From positions 1 to 34,305 of the forward strand of contig NZ_AZDU01000023.1 in assembly GCF_001434815.1 (NCBI RefSeq): a DNA stretch of 34,305 nucleotides. The letters run 5' to 3'. The stretch's first letter is position 1; each line of letters begins with the position of its first letter. Under the pieces are notes generated by a model that had not been told where the DNA came from, made no database searches, and was given only the letters and a program-made list of their open reading frames with translations. This document shows, piece after piece, positions 17,878 to 28,042 of this stretch. Both the position numbers and the translations under genes were made by a program. The stretch comes from Lactobacillus equicursoris DSM 19284 = JCM 14600 = CIP 110162. Its GTDB lineage: Bacteria > Bacillota > Bacilli > Lactobacillales > Lactobacillaceae.

Positions 17878-18176
17878 TGGACGCACGCGACATTATCTTA
17901 AGACCTGTTATCACTGAAAAGTCAACTGACTTGATGGACAGCAAGAAGTACACTTTCGACGTGGCCTTAACTGCTACCAAGACTCAAGTACGTAATGCTA
18001 TCGAAGAAATCTTCGATGTTAAGGTTAAGTCTGTGAACATCATGAACGTTCGCGGCAAGGCTAAGCGCGTAGGCCGCTACACTGGCAAGACTGCTCGTCG
18101 TAGAAAGGCTATCGTTGCTTTAACTGCAGACTCAAACGACATCAAGATTTTCCAAGAAAACGAAGAAAACAAGTAA
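17877..18176 (+). CDS. rplW: 50S ribosomal protein L23
   Basis: L23 (99 aa) sits at the tunnel exit and is a docking site for SRP and trigger factor. [12 protein letters not shown] at the N-terminus and the [15 protein letters not shown] strand are conserved. Its ATG shares a base with the rplD stop codon, and its Shine-Dalgarno (GAGGAGG) lies within the end of rplD. Confidence 0.97.
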   Translation: MDARDIILRPVITEKSTDLMDSKKYTFDVALTATKTQVRNAIEEIFDVKVKSVNIMNVRGKAKRVGRYTGKTARRRKAIVALTADSNDIKIFQENEENK

Positions 18177-18191
18177 TAGGAGGTCAGTCAA

Positions 18192-19028
18192 TTGGCTATT
18201 AAAGTTTACAAGCCAACTTCAAACGGTCGTCGTAATATGACTTCTTCCGACTTTGCAGAAATCACTAAGTCAAAGCCTGAAAAGACTTTGCTTGCTTCTA
18301 AGTCAAAGACTGCAGGTCGTAACTCATACGGTCACATTACTGTAAGACACCGTGGCGGTGGTCACAAGCAACAATACCGTATCATCGATTTCAAGCGTAC
18401 CAAGGACAACGTTAAGGCTAAGGTTGTCGCAATTGAATACGATCCAAATCGTTCAGCAAACATCGCTTTGCTTCACTACACTGATGGTACTAAGGCTTAC
18501 ATCTTGGCTCCTAAGGGCTTGACTGTAGGTGCTTTCGTAGAATCAGGCGCAGATGCCGACATCAAGGTTGGTAACGCATTGCCACTGAAGAACATCCCAA
18601 CTGGTACTGAAGTTCACAACATCGAACTTAAGCCAGGCAAGGGTGGTCAAATTGCTAGAAGTGCTGGTACTTCAGCTCAAGTTTTGGGTGTTGACGGCAA
18701 GTACACTCAAGTTCGTTTGCAATCAGGCGAAGTTCGTGAAATTCTTTCAGAATGCCGCGCAACTATCGGTGCAGTTGGTAACGAACAACACTCATTGATC
18801 AACATTGGTAAGGCTGGTCGTTCACGTTGGATGGGCAAGCGTCCACAATCTCGTGGTTCCGTAATGAACCCTAACGATCACCCACACGGTGGTGGTGAAG
18901 GTAAGGCTCCAGTTGGTCGTCCACAACCAATGACTCCATGGGGCAAGAAGTCACGTGGTGTTAAGACTAGAGACACCAAGAAGGCTAGCGAGAAGTTAAT
19001 CATTCGTCACCGTAAGGGTCGTAAGTAA
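18192..19028 (+). CDS. rplB: 50S ribosomal protein L2
   Basis: L2 (278 aa) helps join the subunits and supports the peptidyl transferase centre. It starts at TTG 18192 with AGGAGG upstream ([15 protein letters not shown]). The RNA-binding core [17 protein letters not shown] and the C-terminal [19 protein letters not shown], containing the conserved histidine, are intact. Confidence 0.97.
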   Translation: MAIKVYKPTSNGRRNMTSSDFAEITKSKPEKTLLASKSKTAGRNSYGHITVRHRGGGHKQQYRIIDFKRTKDNVKAKVVAIEYDPNRSANIALLHYTDGTKAYILAPKGLTVGAFVESGADADIKVGNALPLKNIPTGTEVHNIELKPGKGGQIARSAGTSAQVLGVDGKYTQVRLQSGEVREILSECRATIGAVGNEQHSLINIGKAGRSRWMGKRPQSRGSVMNPNDHPHGGGEGKAPVGRPQPMTPWGKKSRGVKTRDTKKASEKLIIRHRKGRK

Positions 19029-19045
19029 GAGAAGGGGGTAAAATA

Positions 19046-19321
19046 ATGAGCCGTAGTATTAAAAAGGGTCCTTTTGCAGACGCCCACCTTTTGAAGAAGG
19101 TTGACGAACAACAAGCTACAGACAAGAAGCAAGTTATCAAGACTTGGTCACGTCGTTCAACTATTTTCCCTTCTTTCGTTGGGTTGACTATTGCTGTTTA
19201 CGATGGTAGAAAGCACGTTCCAGTTTTCGTAACCGAAGACATGGTTGGCCACAAGCTGGGCGAATTTGTACCTACTAGAACCTTCCGTGGCCACAAGGCT
19301 GACGACAAGGCTTCAAAGTAA
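19046..19321 (+). CDS. rpsS: 30S ribosomal protein S19
   Basis: S19 (91 aa) lies in the 30S head with S13 near the A-site tRNA. The [19 protein letters not shown] start, [10 protein letters not shown] and [16 protein letters not shown] blocks are the family signature. It lies 17 nt after rplB and 21 nt before rplV. Confidence 0.97.
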   Translation: MSRSIKKGPFADAHLLKKVDEQQATDKKQVIKTWSRRSTIFPSFVGLTIAVYDGRKHVPVFVTEDMVGHKLGEFVPTRTFRGHKADDKASK

Positions 19322-19342
19322 TAAGGAAGGAGAAACAATTAA

Positions 19343-19696
19343 ATGGCAGAACAAATTAGTTCAGCTAGAGCTGAAGCAAGAACTGTTCGTATCGCCCCAA
19401 GAAAAGCTCGTCTCGTTGTAGACTTGATCCGGGGTAAGAGCGTTGCTGAAGCATTGGCAATTTTGAAGTTTACGCCAAAAGCTGCTTCCCCAATCGTTGA
19501 AAAGGTTTTGCGCTCAGCAGTTGCTAACGCAGAACACAACTACGATCTTGAAAGTGCAAACCTTTACGTATCAGAAGCATACGTAAACGAAGGTGCTACT
19601 TTGAAGAGATTCCGTCCACGTGCTAAGGGTTCAGCTTCTCCAATCATGAAGAGAACCAGCCACGTAGTTGTTGTTGTTTCAGAATTGAACGATTAA
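19343..19696 (+). CDS. rplV: 50S ribosomal protein L22
   Basis: L22 (117 aa) contributes a beta-hairpin to the exit tunnel. The [18 protein letters not shown] helix and the hairpin ending [20 protein letters not shown] are conserved, with no insertion of the kind associated with macrolide resistance. AAGGAGG precedes the ATG. Confidence 0.97.
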   Translation: MAEQISSARAEARTVRIAPRKARLVVDLIRGKSVAEALAILKFTPKAASPIVEKVLRSAVANAEHNYDLESANLYVSEAYVNEGATLKRFRPRAKGSASPIMKRTSHVVVVVSELND

Positions 19697-19709
19697 GGGA
19701 GGTATTTGA

Positions 19710-20381
19710 ATGGGTTCAAAGATTAACCCAATTGGTTTCCGTCTTGGTGTTAACCGCGACTGGGAAGCTAAATGGTACGCTGCTAGAGGCTACAAGGAAA
19801 CTTTAAACGAAGACCTTCGTATCAGAAAGTTCCTTGACGAAAAGTTAAAGGATGCCTCCGTATCTACTGTTGAAATCGAACGTGCTGCTAACCGTGTAAA
19901 CATCGCTATCCACACTGCTCGTCCAGGTATGGTTATCGGTAAGGGTGGCGCTGAAGTTGAAGCTTTGAACAAGGAAATCAACGCTTTGACTAACAAGCAA
20001 GTTCACATTAACATTGTTGAAATCAAGAAACCTGATCTTGACGCTAAGCTGGTAGCTGACGGCATCGCTCGTCAACTTGAAGCTCGTATCGCATTTAGAC
20101 GTGCAAGCCGTCAAGCTGCACAACGTTCAATGCGTGCTGGCGCCAAGGGTATCAAGGTTCAAACTGCAGGCCGTTTGAACGGTGCTGACATGGCTCGCCG
20201 TGAATGGCACACTGAAGGTAGTGTTCCACTTCATACTTTAAGAGCTGACATCGACTACGCATGGGTAAACGCATTTACTACTTACGGCGAAATCGGTGTT
20301 AAGGTTTGGATCAACCGTGGCGAAATTTTGCCAGGTCGCAAGAATCAACCTGCAAAGCGTTCAAAGGGAGGTAGAAAGTAA
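19710..20381 (+). CDS. rpsC: 30S ribosomal protein S3
   Basis: S3 (223 aa) forms part of the mRNA entry channel. A type II KH domain is visible with the [12 protein letters not shown] loop (about residues 73-84). The C-terminal domain includes the [13 protein letters not shown] segment, and the protein ends in a lysine/arginine-rich tail. The [13 protein letters not shown] start is typical. Its stop overlaps the ATG of rplP by one base. Confidence 0.97.
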   Translation: MGSKINPIGFRLGVNRDWEAKWYAARGYKETLNEDLRIRKFLDEKLKDASVSTVEIERAANRVNIAIHTARPGMVIGKGGAEVEALNKEINALTNKQVHINIVEIKKPDLDAKLVADGIARQLEARIAFRRASRQAAQRSMRAGAKGIKVQTAGRLNGADMARREWHTEGSVPLHTLRADIDYAWVNAFTTYGEIGVKVWINRGEILPGRKNQPAKRSKGGRK

Positions 20382-20824
20382 TGCCTTTAGTACCAAAGCG
20401 TGTAAAACACCGTCGTGAATTCCGTGGTAAGATGCGTGGTGCTGCCAAGGGTGGCAAGACTGTAGCATTTGGTGAATACGGTCTTGAAGCACTTGAATCT
20501 CACTGGATTACCAACCGTCAAATCGAAGCTGCCCGTGTTGCCATGACTCGTTACATGAAGCGTGGTGGTAAGGTTTGGATCAGAATCTTCCCTCAAAAGT
20601 CCTACACTGCTAAGGGTGTTGGTGTACGTATGGGTTCCGGTAAGGGTGCACCAGCAGGTTGGGTAGCTGTAGTTAAGAGAGAAAAGATCATGTTCGAAAT
20701 TGGTGGCGTTTCAGAAGAAACTGCTCGTGAAGCAATGCGCCTCGCAGCAAGCAAGCTTCCAATTAAGTGCAAGTTCGTGAAGAGAGAAGACCAGGAAGCA
20801 GGTGGCGCAACTAATGAAGACTAA
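20381..20824 (+). CDS. rplP: 50S ribosomal protein L16
   Basis: L16 (147 aa) positions the aminoacyl-tRNA on the large subunit. [34 protein letters not shown] and the [16 protein letters not shown] block (about residues 83-98) are conserved. The start overlaps the rpsC stop (TAATG) and the end overlaps the start of rpmC by 11 nt. Confidence 0.97.
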   Translation: MPLVPKRVKHRREFRGKMRGAAKGGKTVAFGEYGLEALESHWITNRQIEAARVAMTRYMKRGGKVWIRIFPQKSYTAKGVGVRMGSGKGAPAGWVAVVKREKIMFEIGGVSEETAREAMRLAASKLPIKCKFVKREDQEAGGATNED

Positions 20825-21011
20825 GGAAATCAGATCATTATCAACTGATGAATTGTTGGCAAAGGAAAAGCAATACAAGGAAGAATTGTTCAACTTGCGT
20901 TTCCAACAAGCTACCGGTCAATTAGAAAACACCGCTCGCTTGAGCCAAGTCCGTAAGAACATCGCTCGTATCAAGACTGTATTGAGCGAAAAAGAATTAG
21001 AACAAAACTAG
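20814..21011 (+). CDS. rpmC: 50S ribosomal protein L29
   Basis: L29 (65 aa) binds near the exit tunnel next to L23. I choose ATG 20814 ([15 protein letters not shown]...), the usual family N-terminus, with AGGTGG inside rplP upstream. An upstream GTG at 20802 would add four atypical residues. [18 protein letters not shown] is the signature. It overlaps rplP by 11 nt, implying coupled translation. Confidence 0.93.
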   Translation: MKTKEIRSLSTDELLAKEKQYKEELFNLRFQQATGQLENTARLSQVRKNIARIKTVLSEKELEQN

Positions 21012-21029
21012 TGGAAGGGAGATACTAAC

Positions 21030-21296
21030 TTGAGCGAATCAAATGAAAGAAATCGTCGCCACGTTTACCAAGGCCGCGTTGTTTCTGACAAGATGGACAA
21101 GACTATCGTTGTTGTAGTTGATACTTACAAGAACCACCCAGTTTACAGCAAGCGTACTCGCTACTCAAAGAAGTACTACGCTATGGACGAAAATAACGAA
21201 GCCAAGGTAGGCGACATTGTTCGTATCATGGAAACCCGTCCATTATCACGTACTAAGCGTTTCCGTTTAGTTGACATTGTTAAGAAATCTGTTTAA
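21030..21296 (+). CDS. rpsQ: 30S ribosomal protein S17
   Basis: S17 (88 aa) is an OB-fold primary rRNA-binding protein of the 30S body. The start is TTG 21030 after [25 protein letters not shown] and the [20 protein letters not shown] strand (from residue 60 on) identify it. Length is typical. Confidence 0.96.
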   Translation: MSESNERNRRHVYQGRVVSDKMDKTIVVVVDTYKNHPVYSKRTRYSKKYYAMDENNEAKVGDIVRIMETRPLSRTKRFRLVDIVKKSV

Positions 21297-21326
21297 TTTA
21301 CGGATTAGCTAAGGGAGGATTTAATA

Positions 21327-21695
21327 GTGATTCAAACTGAAACTCGTTTGAAGGTAGCTGACAACTCCGGTGCACGTGAATTGCTTGTTATCCGCGTTAT
21401 GGGCGGATCAAAGCGCAAGACCGGTAACATCGGTGACATCGTTGTCGCAGCTGTTAAACAAGCAACGCCAGGTGGTGTTGTAAAGAAGGGTGACGTCGTT
21501 AAGGCTGTTATCGTTAGAACCAAGTCAGGCGCTCGTCGTGAAGACGGTTCATACATCAAGTTTGACGAAAACGCAGCTGTTATTATCAACGCCGACAAGA
21601 GCCCTCGTGGTACTCGTATTTTCGGGCCAGTTGCACGTGAACTCCGTGAAGGGGACTTCATGAAGATCGTTTCACTTGCCCCTGAAGTATTGTAA
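21327..21695 (+). CDS. rplN: 50S ribosomal protein L14
   Basis: L14 (122 aa) forms an intersubunit bridge and is the docking site of silencing factor Rsf[30 protein letters not shown] and the C-terminal [13 protein letters not shown] are conserved. The start codon is GTG 21327 with GGGAGG upstream. Confidence 0.97.
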   Translation: MIQTETRLKVADNSGARELLVIRVMGGSKRKTGNIGDIVVAAVKQATPGGVVKKGDVVKAVIVRTKSGARREDGSYIKFDENAAVIINADKSPRGTRIFGPVARELREGDFMKIVSLAPEVL

Positions 21696-21711
21696 AAGGA
21701 GAGTTGCGCGA

Positions 21712-21939
21712 ATGTTCGTTAAAACTGGTGACAAGGTAAAAGTTATTGCCGGCTCAGAAAAAGGCAAGGAAGGCACTGTCCTTTCTGTAAACGTTAAGAA
21801 GAACCGCGTTGTCGTTAAGGGCGTGAACATGATCAAGAAGGCTACCAAGGCTTCTCAAGCTTCAAACGGTGGCGTTATTGAAACTGAAGGTTCAATCCAC
21901 GCTTCTAACGTTAAGGTTATCGAAAGTAAGAAAGATTAA
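21712..21939 (+). CDS. rplX: 50S ribosomal protein L24
   Basis: L24 (75 aa) initiates large-subunit assembly. The KOW-type motif [19 protein letters not shown] and [13 protein letters not shown] are present. I use ATG 21712 (MFVKTGDKV...), preceded by AAAGGAGAG. An in-frame upstream extension would lie inside rplN and lacks similarity to the family. It is slightly shorter than the Bacillus protein of about 103 aa, as in other lactobacilli. Confidence 0.94.
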   Translation: MFVKTGDKVKVIAGSEKGKEGTVLSVNVKKNRVVVKGVNMIKKATKASQASNGGVIETEGSIHASNVKVIESKKD

Positions 21940-21958
21940 TTAGGGAAGGAGGACACTA

Positions 21959-22501
21959 ATGGCTAACAGTTTAGTAACTAAGTACAACGAAGAAATCGCT
22001 CCTGCAATGACTAAGAAGTTCAACTACACTTCAAGCATGCAAGTGCCAAAGATCGACAAGATCGTTTTGAACATGGGTGTTGGTGACGCCGTTGCCAACG
22101 CTAAGAACTTGGACGAAGCAGTTGAAGAATTGACTTTGATCTCAGGTCAAAAGCCACTCATCACTAAGGCTAAGAAGTCAATCGCCAACTTCCGTTTGCG
22201 TGAAGGTATGTCTATCGGTGCTAAGGTAACCCTTAGAGGCGACAGAATGTACGACTTCTTGAGCAAGCTGATCAACGTATCTCTTCCACGTGTTCGTGAC
22301 TTCCGTGGTGTTTCAACTCGTTCATTTGACGGCCGGGGTAACTACACTTTGGGTGTTAAGGAACAATTGATCTTCCCAGAAATCGACTTTGATAAGGTTA
22401 ACCGCACTAGAGGTTTGGATATCGTTATCGTAACTACTGCTCAAACTGATGAAGAAGCTCGTGAACTTTTGACTCAATTTGGCATGCCATTTGCTAAGTA
22501 A
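21959..22501 (+). CDS. rplE: 50S ribosomal protein L5
   Basis: L5 (180 aa) binds 5S rRNA in the central protuberance. [32 protein letters not shown] and [19 protein letters not shown] (a 19-residue P-site-loop block) are diagnostic. GGAAGGAGG precedes the ATG by a short spacer. Confidence 0.97.
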   Translation: MANSLVTKYNEEIAPAMTKKFNYTSSMQVPKIDKIVLNMGVGDAVANAKNLDEAVEELTLISGQKPLITKAKKSIANFRLREGMSIGAKVTLRGDRMYDFLSKLINVSLPRVRDFRGVSTRSFDGRGNYTLGVKEQLIFPEIDFDKVNRTRGLDIVIVTTAQTDEEARELLTQFGMPFAK

Positions 22502-22515
22502 TCTGGAGGACATAC

Positions 22516-22701
22516 ATGGCTAAGACATCACAAAAGGTAAGAAATCACCGTCCAGCAAAGTTCTCATCACGTGAATACACTCGTTGCGAACGTTGTGGTC
22601 GGCCACACTCTGTTTACCGTAAGTTTGGTTTGTGCCGCATTTGCTTGAAGGAATTGGGACACAAGGGTCAAATCCCTGGTCTTAAGAAGGCTAGCTGGTA
22701 A
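22516..22701 (+). CDS. rpsN: 30S ribosomal protein S14, zinc-binding type Z
   Basis: The short 61-aa S14 contains a complete Cys4 zinc site: Cys24, Cys27, Cys40 and Cys43 (CERCGRPH...LCRICLKEL). This is the C+ form. Gram-positive bacteria often encode a second, zinc-free S14 elsewhere for zinc starvation, and none is in this window. TGGAGG precedes the ATG. Confidence 0.97.
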   Translation: MAKTSQKVRNHRPAKFSSREYTRCERCGRPHSVYRKFGLCRICLKELGHKGQIPGLKKASW

Positions 22702-22723
22702 ATCGGTAAGGAGGATAGCATAG

Positions 22724-23122
22724 ATGGTATTGACTGATCCAATCGCAGACTTTTTGACTAGAATCAGAAACGCCAATATGGCAAAGCACGATTCAGTAGA
22801 AATTCCTGCATCAAACATTAAGAAGTCACTTTCAGAAATTTTGAAGCAAGAAGGCTTCATCCGTGACTACGAAGTAACTGAAGATGGCAAGCAAGGCGTA
22901 ATCAAGGTCTTCTTGAAGTACGGTCCTAACGGCGAACGCGTTATCTCCGGCTTGAAGCGGATCTCAAAGCCAGGTTTGAGAAACTACGTTTCAGCAGACA
23001 ACCTGCCAAAGGTTCTTAACGGCTTAGGTATCGCTATTGTTTCAACTTCAGCTGGTATCCTTACCGACAAGGAAGCTAGAGAAAAGAACGTCGGCGGCGA
23101 AGTTATCGCTTACGTTTGGTAA
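22724..23122 (+). CDS. rpsH: 30S ribosomal protein S8
   Basis: S8 (132 aa) binds the central domain of 16S rRNA and in E. coli represses the spc operon. [19 protein letters not shown] and the C-terminal [19 protein letters not shown] are conserved. It lies in canonical order between rpsN and rplF, with AAGGAGG upstream. Confidence 0.97.
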   Translation: MVLTDPIADFLTRIRNANMAKHDSVEIPASNIKKSLSEILKQEGFIRDYEVTEDGKQGVIKVFLKYGPNGERVISGLKRISKPGLRNYVSADNLPKVLNGLGIAIVSTSAGILTDKEAREKNVGGEVIAYVW

Positions 23123-23146
23123 TTCTGACAGGAAGGAGAACAATTA

Positions 23147-23677
23147 ATGAGCCGTATTGGTTTAAAAGCAATTAAAGTCCCTGAAAGTGTCACTGTTACC
23201 AAGAATGGTAATGAAATTACTGTTAAGGGCCCAAAGGGTGAATTGACTAGATCATTTGACCCACGCATCACTTTTGAACAAGCTGATGGTGAAATCCACT
23301 TCAGCCGTTCAAACGAAAACGACAAGGCTATTCACGGTACTGAAAGAGCTAACTTGGCTAACATGATCGAAGGCGTTGTAAATGGCTACAAGAAGAGCCT
23401 GAAGCTTATCGGTGTTGGTTACCGTGCAGTTGCTAAGAACAACGTATTGACTTTGAACGTTGGCTACTCACACCCAGTTGAAATGAAGGCACCAGAAGGT
23501 GTTACTGTTACTGCAACTTCAGCAACTGACGTGACTGTAGAAGGCATTTCAAAGCAAGTAGTCGGCCAATTTGCTGCGGAAATTCGTGACGTACGTCCAC
23601 CAGAACCATACAAGGGTAAGGGGATCCGTTACGTTGACGAATTTGTACGTCGCAAGGAAGGTAAGACTGGTAAGTAA
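23147..23677 (+). CDS. rplF: 50S ribosomal protein L6
   Basis: L6 (176 aa) is built of two similar domains and stabilises the base of the L7/L12 stalk. [30 protein letters not shown] and the C-terminal [14 protein letters not shown] segment with the RRKEGKTGK tail are typical. GGAAGGAG precedes the ATG. Confidence 0.97.
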   Translation: MSRIGLKAIKVPESVTVTKNGNEITVKGPKGELTRSFDPRITFEQADGEIHFSRSNENDKAIHGTERANLANMIEGVVNGYKKSLKLIGVGYRAVAKNNVLTLNVGYSHPVEMKAPEGVTVTATSATDVTVEGISKQVVGQFAAEIRDVRPPEPYKGKGIRYVDEFVRRKEGKTGK

Positions 23678-23703
23678 TAGAAAATAAATTTTGAGGTGAA
23701 ATT

Positions 23704-24063
23704 GTGATTTCAAAACCAGATAAAAACAAGTTGCGTTTAAAGCGCCACAGACGTGTTCGCGGTAAGATTTCTGGTACTGCAGAGCGCCCACGCTTGAGTG
23801 TTTTCCGTTCAAACACTAACATCTACGCTCAATTAATTGATGACGTAGCGGGTGTAACGCTCGCAAGTGCCTCAAGTTTGGATAAGTCCGTTTCAAAGGA
23901 AGCTACCAAGGTAGAACAAGCTCAAGCAGTTGGTAAGGCAATTGCTGAAGCTGGTAAGGCCAAGGGTATCACTGAAGTAGTCTTCGACAGAGGTGGTTAC
24001 ATCTACCACGGTCGTGTAGAAGCTTTGGCTGACGCTGCTCGTGAAAACGGCTTAGAATTCTAG
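23704..24063 (+). CDS. rplR: 50S ribosomal protein L18
   Basis: L18 (119 aa) binds 5S rRNA with L5. [20 protein letters not shown] and [17 protein letters not shown] identify it, and the C-terminal [20 protein letters not shown] is conserved. The start is GTG 23704 with TGAGGTG upstream, a weaker site than its neighbours. Confidence 0.97.
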   Translation: MISKPDKNKLRLKRHRRVRGKISGTAERPRLSVFRSNTNIYAQLIDDVAGVTLASASSLDKSVSKEATKVEQAQAVGKAIAEAGKAKGITEVVFDRGGYIYHGRVEALADAARENGLEF

Positions 24064-24079
24064 GAAAGGAGATTAACAC

Positions 24080-24592
24080 ATGGCAAACCGCAACGATTCA
24101 AGAAATCGTAGAAACAAGGACGACATCGAAGACCAATTGGTTGCTATCAACCGGATTACCAAGGTTGTTAAGGGTGGTCGCCGTCAAAGATTTGCTGCCT
24201 TAGTTGTCGTTGGTGACAAGAAGGGTCATGTTGGCTTTGGTACTGGTAAGGCAACTGAAGTTCCAGAAGCTATCCGTAAAGCAGTCGAAGCCGGCAAGAA
24301 GAACATGATCTCAGTTCCAACTGTTGGTACTACTATTCCTCACGAAGTACATGGCCACTATGGTTCAGGTAACGTATTGCTTAAGCCAGCTGAAGCCGGT
24401 TCAGGTATTGCTGCTGGTGGTGCTGTACGTATCGTTATGGATATGGCTGGTGTCGGTGACGTTACTTCCAAGTCTTTGGGTTCAAACACTCCAATCAACG
24501 TTATTCGTGCCACTATCGATGGTTTGAAGCAGTTGAAGACTCGCGAAGATGTTCTTAAGCTTCGTGAATCAGCAAAGAGCTTGCAAGATTAG
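24080..24592 (+). CDS. rpsE: 30S ribosomal protein S5
   Basis: S5 (170 aa) helps form the mRNA entry channel and affects decoding accuracy. The N-terminal dsRNA-binding-like domain has [20 protein letters not shown] and VGFGTGKA. The C-terminal domain includes [13 protein letters not shown] and [12 protein letters not shown]. No spectinomycin-loop deletion is apparent. AAAGGAG precedes the ATG. Confidence 0.97.
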   Translation: MANRNDSRNRRNKDDIEDQLVAINRITKVVKGGRRQRFAALVVVGDKKGHVGFGTGKATEVPEAIRKAVEAGKKNMISVPTVGTTIPHEVHGHYGSGNVLLKPAEAGSGIAAGGAVRIVMDMAGVGDVTSKSLGSNTPINVIRATIDGLKQLKTREDVLKLRESAKSLQD

Positions 24593-24603
24593 GGAGATTA
24601 TAG

Positions 24604-24789
24604 ATGACAGATTTAAAGATTACTTTAATTAGAAGTGTTGCCCACCGTCTGCCTGAACAAAGAAAAGTTGTTAAAGCTCTCGGCTTAGGCAAGATTAACA
24701 GTACTGTTGTCCAACCAGACAACGCTGCTACTCGTGGCGCGCTGATGAAAATCGCTCACTTAATTTCTGTAGAAGAAGTTAACAAATAA
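24604..24789 (+). CDS. rpmD: 50S ribosomal protein L30
   Basis: L30 (61 aa) is a small late-assembling large-subunit protein absent from some bacteria. [23 protein letters not shown] (23 residues, starting at residue 6) covers the family core, ending with a [11 protein letters not shown] segment. It lies 11 nt after rpsE with GGGAG upstream. Confidence 0.95.
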   Translation: MTDLKITLIRSVAHRLPEQRKVVKALGLGKINSTVVQPDNAATRGALMKIAHLISVEEVNK

Positions 24790-24809
24790 ATCAAGGAGGG
24801 TATTAGTTA

Positions 24810-25250
24810 ATGAAACTCAACGAATTACACCCATCCGAAGGTTCACGTCACGCTAGAAAGCGTGTCGGCCGTGGTACTTCAAGTGGTTACGGTAAGACTT
24901 CAGGTCGTGGTCAAAAGGGTCAACACGCTCGTTCAGGCGGTAACACTCGCTTAGGTTTTGAAGGTGGTCAAATGCCATTGTTCAGAACTATGCCTAAGCG
25001 TGGTTTCAAGAACATCAACCGCAAGGAATACGCAATCGTAAACCTTGCAGATCTTGCTAAGTTTGAAGAAGGCAGCGTAGTTGACTTCGAAAGCTTAAAG
25101 GCAAAGGGATTAGTTAAGAAGCAATTGTCAGGCGTTAAGGTTCTTGGCAATGGCGAATTAAACGTTAAGTTGACTGTAAAGGTTAACAAGGTTTCAGAAG
25201 CTGCTAAGAGCGCTATCGAAGCAGCTGGTGGTACTGTAGAGGTGATCTAA
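24810..25250 (+). CDS. rplO: 50S ribosomal protein L15
   Basis: L15 (146 aa) has the expected glycine/arginine-rich N-terminal extension ([20 protein letters not shown]) and the [20 protein letters not shown] block, with a globular C-terminal domain. Its stop codon overlaps the secY ATG by one base, coupling SecY synthesis to ribosomal protein synthesis. Confidence 0.97.
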   Translation: MKLNELHPSEGSRHARKRVGRGTSSGYGKTSGRGQKGQHARSGGNTRLGFEGGQMPLFRTMPKRGFKNINRKEYAIVNLADLAKFEEGSVVDFESLKAKGLVKKQLSGVKVLGNGELNVKLTVKVNKVSEAAKSAIEAAGGTVEVI

Positions 25251-26545
25251 TGTTTTCAACCTTGAAGAACGCCTTCAAGGATAAGGAAATTAGAAATAAG
25301 CTTTTCTATACTTTGTTTATCCTTGTAATTTACCGACTCGGCGCCAACATTACAGTTCCGGGCATAAATGCGAAGGCTCTGACAACGGTTGCTAATACGG
25401 GACTTGTGTCTGTCTTAGACACGGTTTCCGGTGGTGGCTTGGATAATTATTCAATCTTCTCATTGGGTGTTTCTCCATACATCACGGCACAAATTGTTAT
25501 TCAACTGCTCCAAATGGACATTGTTCCGACTCTTGTCGAATGGGGCAAGCAAGGGGAAGTTGGTCGTCGCAAGACAAATCAAGTTACCCGGTATCTTACT
25601 TTAGTTGTTGCTTTTGTCCAGAGTGTCGGGATTACTTTAGGATTTAATGCCTTATCATCCTTCGGTTTGGTTAAGACGCAAAACTGGCAAACCTACTTTG
25701 AAATCGGGATTATCATGACAGCTGGTACCTTCCTGTTAACTTGGCTGGGTGATGAAATTACCGATAAGGGTTTGGGCAACGGTGTTTCAGTAATTATCTT
25801 TGCTGGGATTATCGCTCGCCTTCCAGGCGGTCTGTACCAAGTCTACCAAGACCAAGTGATCAACAACAGTGCTAGTGATCGCTGGAAAGGGATTGCGTTC
25901 TTCGTTGCGCTTATTGTCGCAATATTATTGGTAACGAAATTCGTTACCTGGGTTGAACAAGCTGACCGTCGCATTCCGATTCAATATACCAGAAGAGCTA
26001 CGGCTAGCGGATCAGAAAGTTTTCTACCATTAAAGGTTAACGTCTCCGGCGTTATTCCAGTTATCTTCGCCAGTTCGTTCATCGTTACTCCAGCCACGAT
26101 CTTGATGGCTTTCCAAGGCAAGTACGGCGACACGACTTGGTATTCGGTCTTATCAAATATCTTTAGCTTGCAGACAACTCCAGGTGCAATTATCTACACC
26201 CTGTTAATTATCTTATTTACTTTCTTCTACGCCTTCGTTCAGGTAAATCCTGAGAAGCTTGCTGAAAACTTAACCAAGCAGGGTGCATATATTCCTAGCG
26301 TGTGGCCAGGCAAGGACACTGAGAAATATATGACTTCCATGTTACTTAAGCTTTCAACCGTTGGTTCCGTTTATCTGGGTTTGGTTGCTTTGCTTCCACA
26401 GCTTGCAACCAACATCTGGGACTTGCCAAGTTCAATTGGCTTGGGCGGTACCAGTCTGTTGATCGTCATTGGGGTTGTTCTGGAATTATCACGGCAAATC
26501 AATGGTCTGTTGATGAAGCGTGAATATGCCGGATTTATTAGATAG
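25250..26545 (+). CDS. secY: Preprotein translocase subunit SecY
   Basis: SecY (431 aa) is the channel subunit of the Sec translocon in the cytoplasmic membrane, with ten expected transmembrane helices. Recognisable parts are the N-terminal RNKLFYTLFILVIYRLGANI, the plug region around GGGLDNYSIFSLGVSPYI, the loop RRIPIQYTRRA and the C-terminal MKREYAGFIR. It starts at ATG 25250, overlapping rplO. It is the housekeeping SecY; no accessory Sec genes are nearby. Confidence 0.97.
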   Translation: MFSTLKNAFKDKEIRNKLFYTLFILVIYRLGANITVPGINAKALTTVANTGLVSVLDTVSGGGLDNYSIFSLGVSPYITAQIVIQLLQMDIVPTLVEWGKQGEVGRRKTNQVTRYLTLVVAFVQSVGITLGFNALSSFGLVKTQNWQTYFEIGIIMTAGTFLLTWLGDEITDKGLGNGVSVIIFAGIIARLPGGLYQVYQDQVINNSASDRWKGIAFFVALIVAILLVTKFVTWVEQADRRIPIQYTRRATASGSESFLPLKVNVSGVIPVIFASSFIVTPATILMAFQGKYGDTTWYSVLSNIFSLQTTPGAIIYTLLIILFTFFYAFVQVNPEKLAENLTKQGAYIPSVWPGKDTEKYMTSMLLKLSTVGSVYLGLVALLPQLATNIWDLPSSIGLGGTSLLIVIGVVLELSRQINGLLMKREYAGFIR

Positions 26546-26555
26546 GTGAAAAAGT

Positions 26556-27209
26556 ATGATTAATTTAATTCTTCTAGGTCTCCCAGGTGCAGGCAAGGGT
26601 ACTGCATCAGAACAAATTGTTGATAAGTATCACTTAGCTCACATTTCAACTGGTGATATGTTTAGAGAAGCTATGGCCAACAAGACTCCAGTAGGCTTGG
26701 AAGCCAAGTCTTACATCGACAAAGGCAATTTGGTTCCTGATGAAGTCACTGCTAAGCTGGTTGAAGAACGTCTTGGTCAAGACGATGTTAAGAATGGTTT
26801 CATTCTTGACGGCTTCCCAAGAACGACTAAGCAAGCTGAACTGCTTGACGGGATCACCAACCGTTTGAACAAGCAATTGACTAACGTCATTGCTATCGAC
26901 GTTAAGGAAGAGACTTTAATCGATCGTTTATCAGCACGGTTCATGTGCAAGAATTGCGGTGCAACTTACAACAAGTTTTCAAAGAAGCCTAAGGTCGAAG
27001 GGACTTGTGATCGCTGCGGCGGTCACGACTTCTACCAACGTGAAGACGACAAGCCTGAAGTTGTTAAGAACCGGCTGGAAGTTAACGAAAAGATGAACGC
27101 TCCACTTAAGGAGTACTATGACAAGAAGGGCTTGCTTGCCACTGTCAATGGTGAACAAGCACCTGAAAAGGTTTTTGCAGATATTGACGCCATCCTTTCT
27201 AAGGATTAA
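26556..27209 (+). CDS. adk: Adenylate kinase, zinc-lid type
   Basis: Adenylate kinase (217 aa) interconverts 2 ADP with ATP plus AMP in the cytoplasm. The P-loop GLPGAGKGT is at 8-16 and FPRT at 87-90 contacts AMP. The lid carries Cys131, Cys134, Cys151 and Cys154, a structural zinc site typical of Gram-positive enzymes. It lies 10 nt after secY. The map gene that follows adk in Bacillus is absent, and a new promoter begins just after this gene. Confidence 0.97.
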   Translation: MINLILLGLPGAGKGTASEQIVDKYHLAHISTGDMFREAMANKTPVGLEAKSYIDKGNLVPDEVTAKLVEERLGQDDVKNGFILDGFPRTTKQAELLDGITNRLNKQLTNVIAIDVKEETLIDRLSARFMCKNCGATYNKFSKKPKVEGTCDRCGGHDFYQREDDKPEVVKNRLEVNEKMNAPLKEYYDKKGLLATVNGEQAPEKVFADIDAILSKD

Positions 27210-27221
27210 GGCCAAAAGGAT

Positions 27222-27249
27222 TTGCAAATTTTTTCGAACGTGTTATAAT
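27222..27249 (+). promoter_or_regulatory. Internal promoter upstream of infA
   Basis: TTGCAA (27222-27227), a 16-bp spacer and a perfect TATAAT (27244-27249). It lies between adk and infA and would drive infA, rpmJ, rpsM, rpsK, rpoA and rplQ independently of the S10 promoter about 11 kb upstream. No terminator separates adk from it. Confidence 0.8.
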
Positions 27250-27286
27250 TTCGAAGTATGACTGTTTTGATTGCGGAGGGGCAACT

Positions 27287-27508
27287 TTGGCAAAAGATGA
27301 TGTCATTGAAGTAGAAGGTAAGGTAGTTGATACCTTACCTAATGCTATGTTTAAAGTCGAATTAGAGAACGGTGCCACGATTTTGGCTCACGTTTCTGGT
27401 AAGATCAGAATGCACTACATTCGCATTTTGCCAGGCGACCGGGTTACTGTGGAATTGTCTCCATACGACTTGACTAAAGGTAGAATTACGTATCGTTTTA
27501 TTAAATAA
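27287..27508 (+). CDS. infA: Translation initiation factor IF-1
   Basis: IF-1 (73 aa) is a single OB-fold protein that binds the 30S A site during initiation. [20 protein letters not shown] (first 20 residues), [19 protein letters not shown] and [12 protein letters not shown] are diagnostic. The start is TTG 27287 with GCGGAGG upstream. The use of TTG in an initiation factor gene is common in Firmicutes. Confidence 0.97.
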   Translation: MAKDDVIEVEGKVVDTLPNAMFKVELENGATILAHVSGKIRMHYIRILPGDRVTVELSPYDLTKGRITYRFIK

Positions 27509-27522
27509 AAACGGAGGCAAAC

Positions 27523-27639
27523 ATGAAGGTTAGACCATCTGTTAAACCAATGTGCGAACATTGCAAGGTTATTAAGAGACATGGTCGTGTTATGGTTATT
27601 TGCCCTGCAAATCCAAAGCACAAGCAACGTCAAGGTTAA
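27523..27639 (+). CDS. rpmJ: 50S ribosomal protein L36
   Basis: L36 is only 38 aa. It begins [19 protein letters not shown] and ends PKHKQRQG. Cys11, Cys14, Cys27 and His33 form the CCCH zinc site, so this is the zinc-containing form. ATG 27523 follows ACGGAGG and the gene is 14 nt after infA, its normal neighbour. Confidence 0.96.
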   Translation: MKVRPSVKPMCEHCKVIKRHGRVMVICPANPKHKQRQG

Positions 27640-27664
27640 TTTTAGATAATAGGAGGTGCATTAA

Positions 27665-28015
27665 ATGGCACGTATCGCTGGTGTTGACTTACCAAGAGAT
27701 AAAAGAATTGTTGTCGCTTTAACTTACATTTACGGTATCGGTAACCACACTGCACAAGAAATCTGTGCAGCAGCTGGTGTGTCTGAAGACGTTCGTTCTA
27801 AGGACCTTACCCCAGAACAACAAGAAAAGCTTCGTGCAGAAGTTGACAAGTACCGTGTTGAAGGTGACTTGCGCCGTGAAGTAAGCATGAACATTAAGCG
27901 TCTTGTAGATATCGGTTCATACCGTGGTATCCGTCACCGTCGCGGTCTTCCAGTTCGTGGTCAAAACACCAAGAACAACGCACGTACTCGCAAGGGTGCT
28001 AAGAGAAGCCGTTAA
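27665..28015 (+). CDS. rpsM: 30S ribosomal protein S13
   Basis: S13 (116 aa) contacts the P-site tRNA and forms bridges to the large subunit. [20 protein letters not shown] and [13 protein letters not shown] start the protein, and the basic C-terminal tail [20 protein letters not shown] is conserved. AGGAGGTG precedes the ATG. Confidence 0.97.
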   Translation: MARIAGVDLPRDKRIVVALTYIYGIGNHTAQEICAAAGVSEDVRSKDLTPEQQEKLRAEVDKYRVEGDLRREVSMNIKRLVDIGSYRGIRHRRGLPVRGQNTKNNARTRKGAKRSR

Positions 28016-28042
28016 TCAAAAATAATATAAGGAGGTTTATTG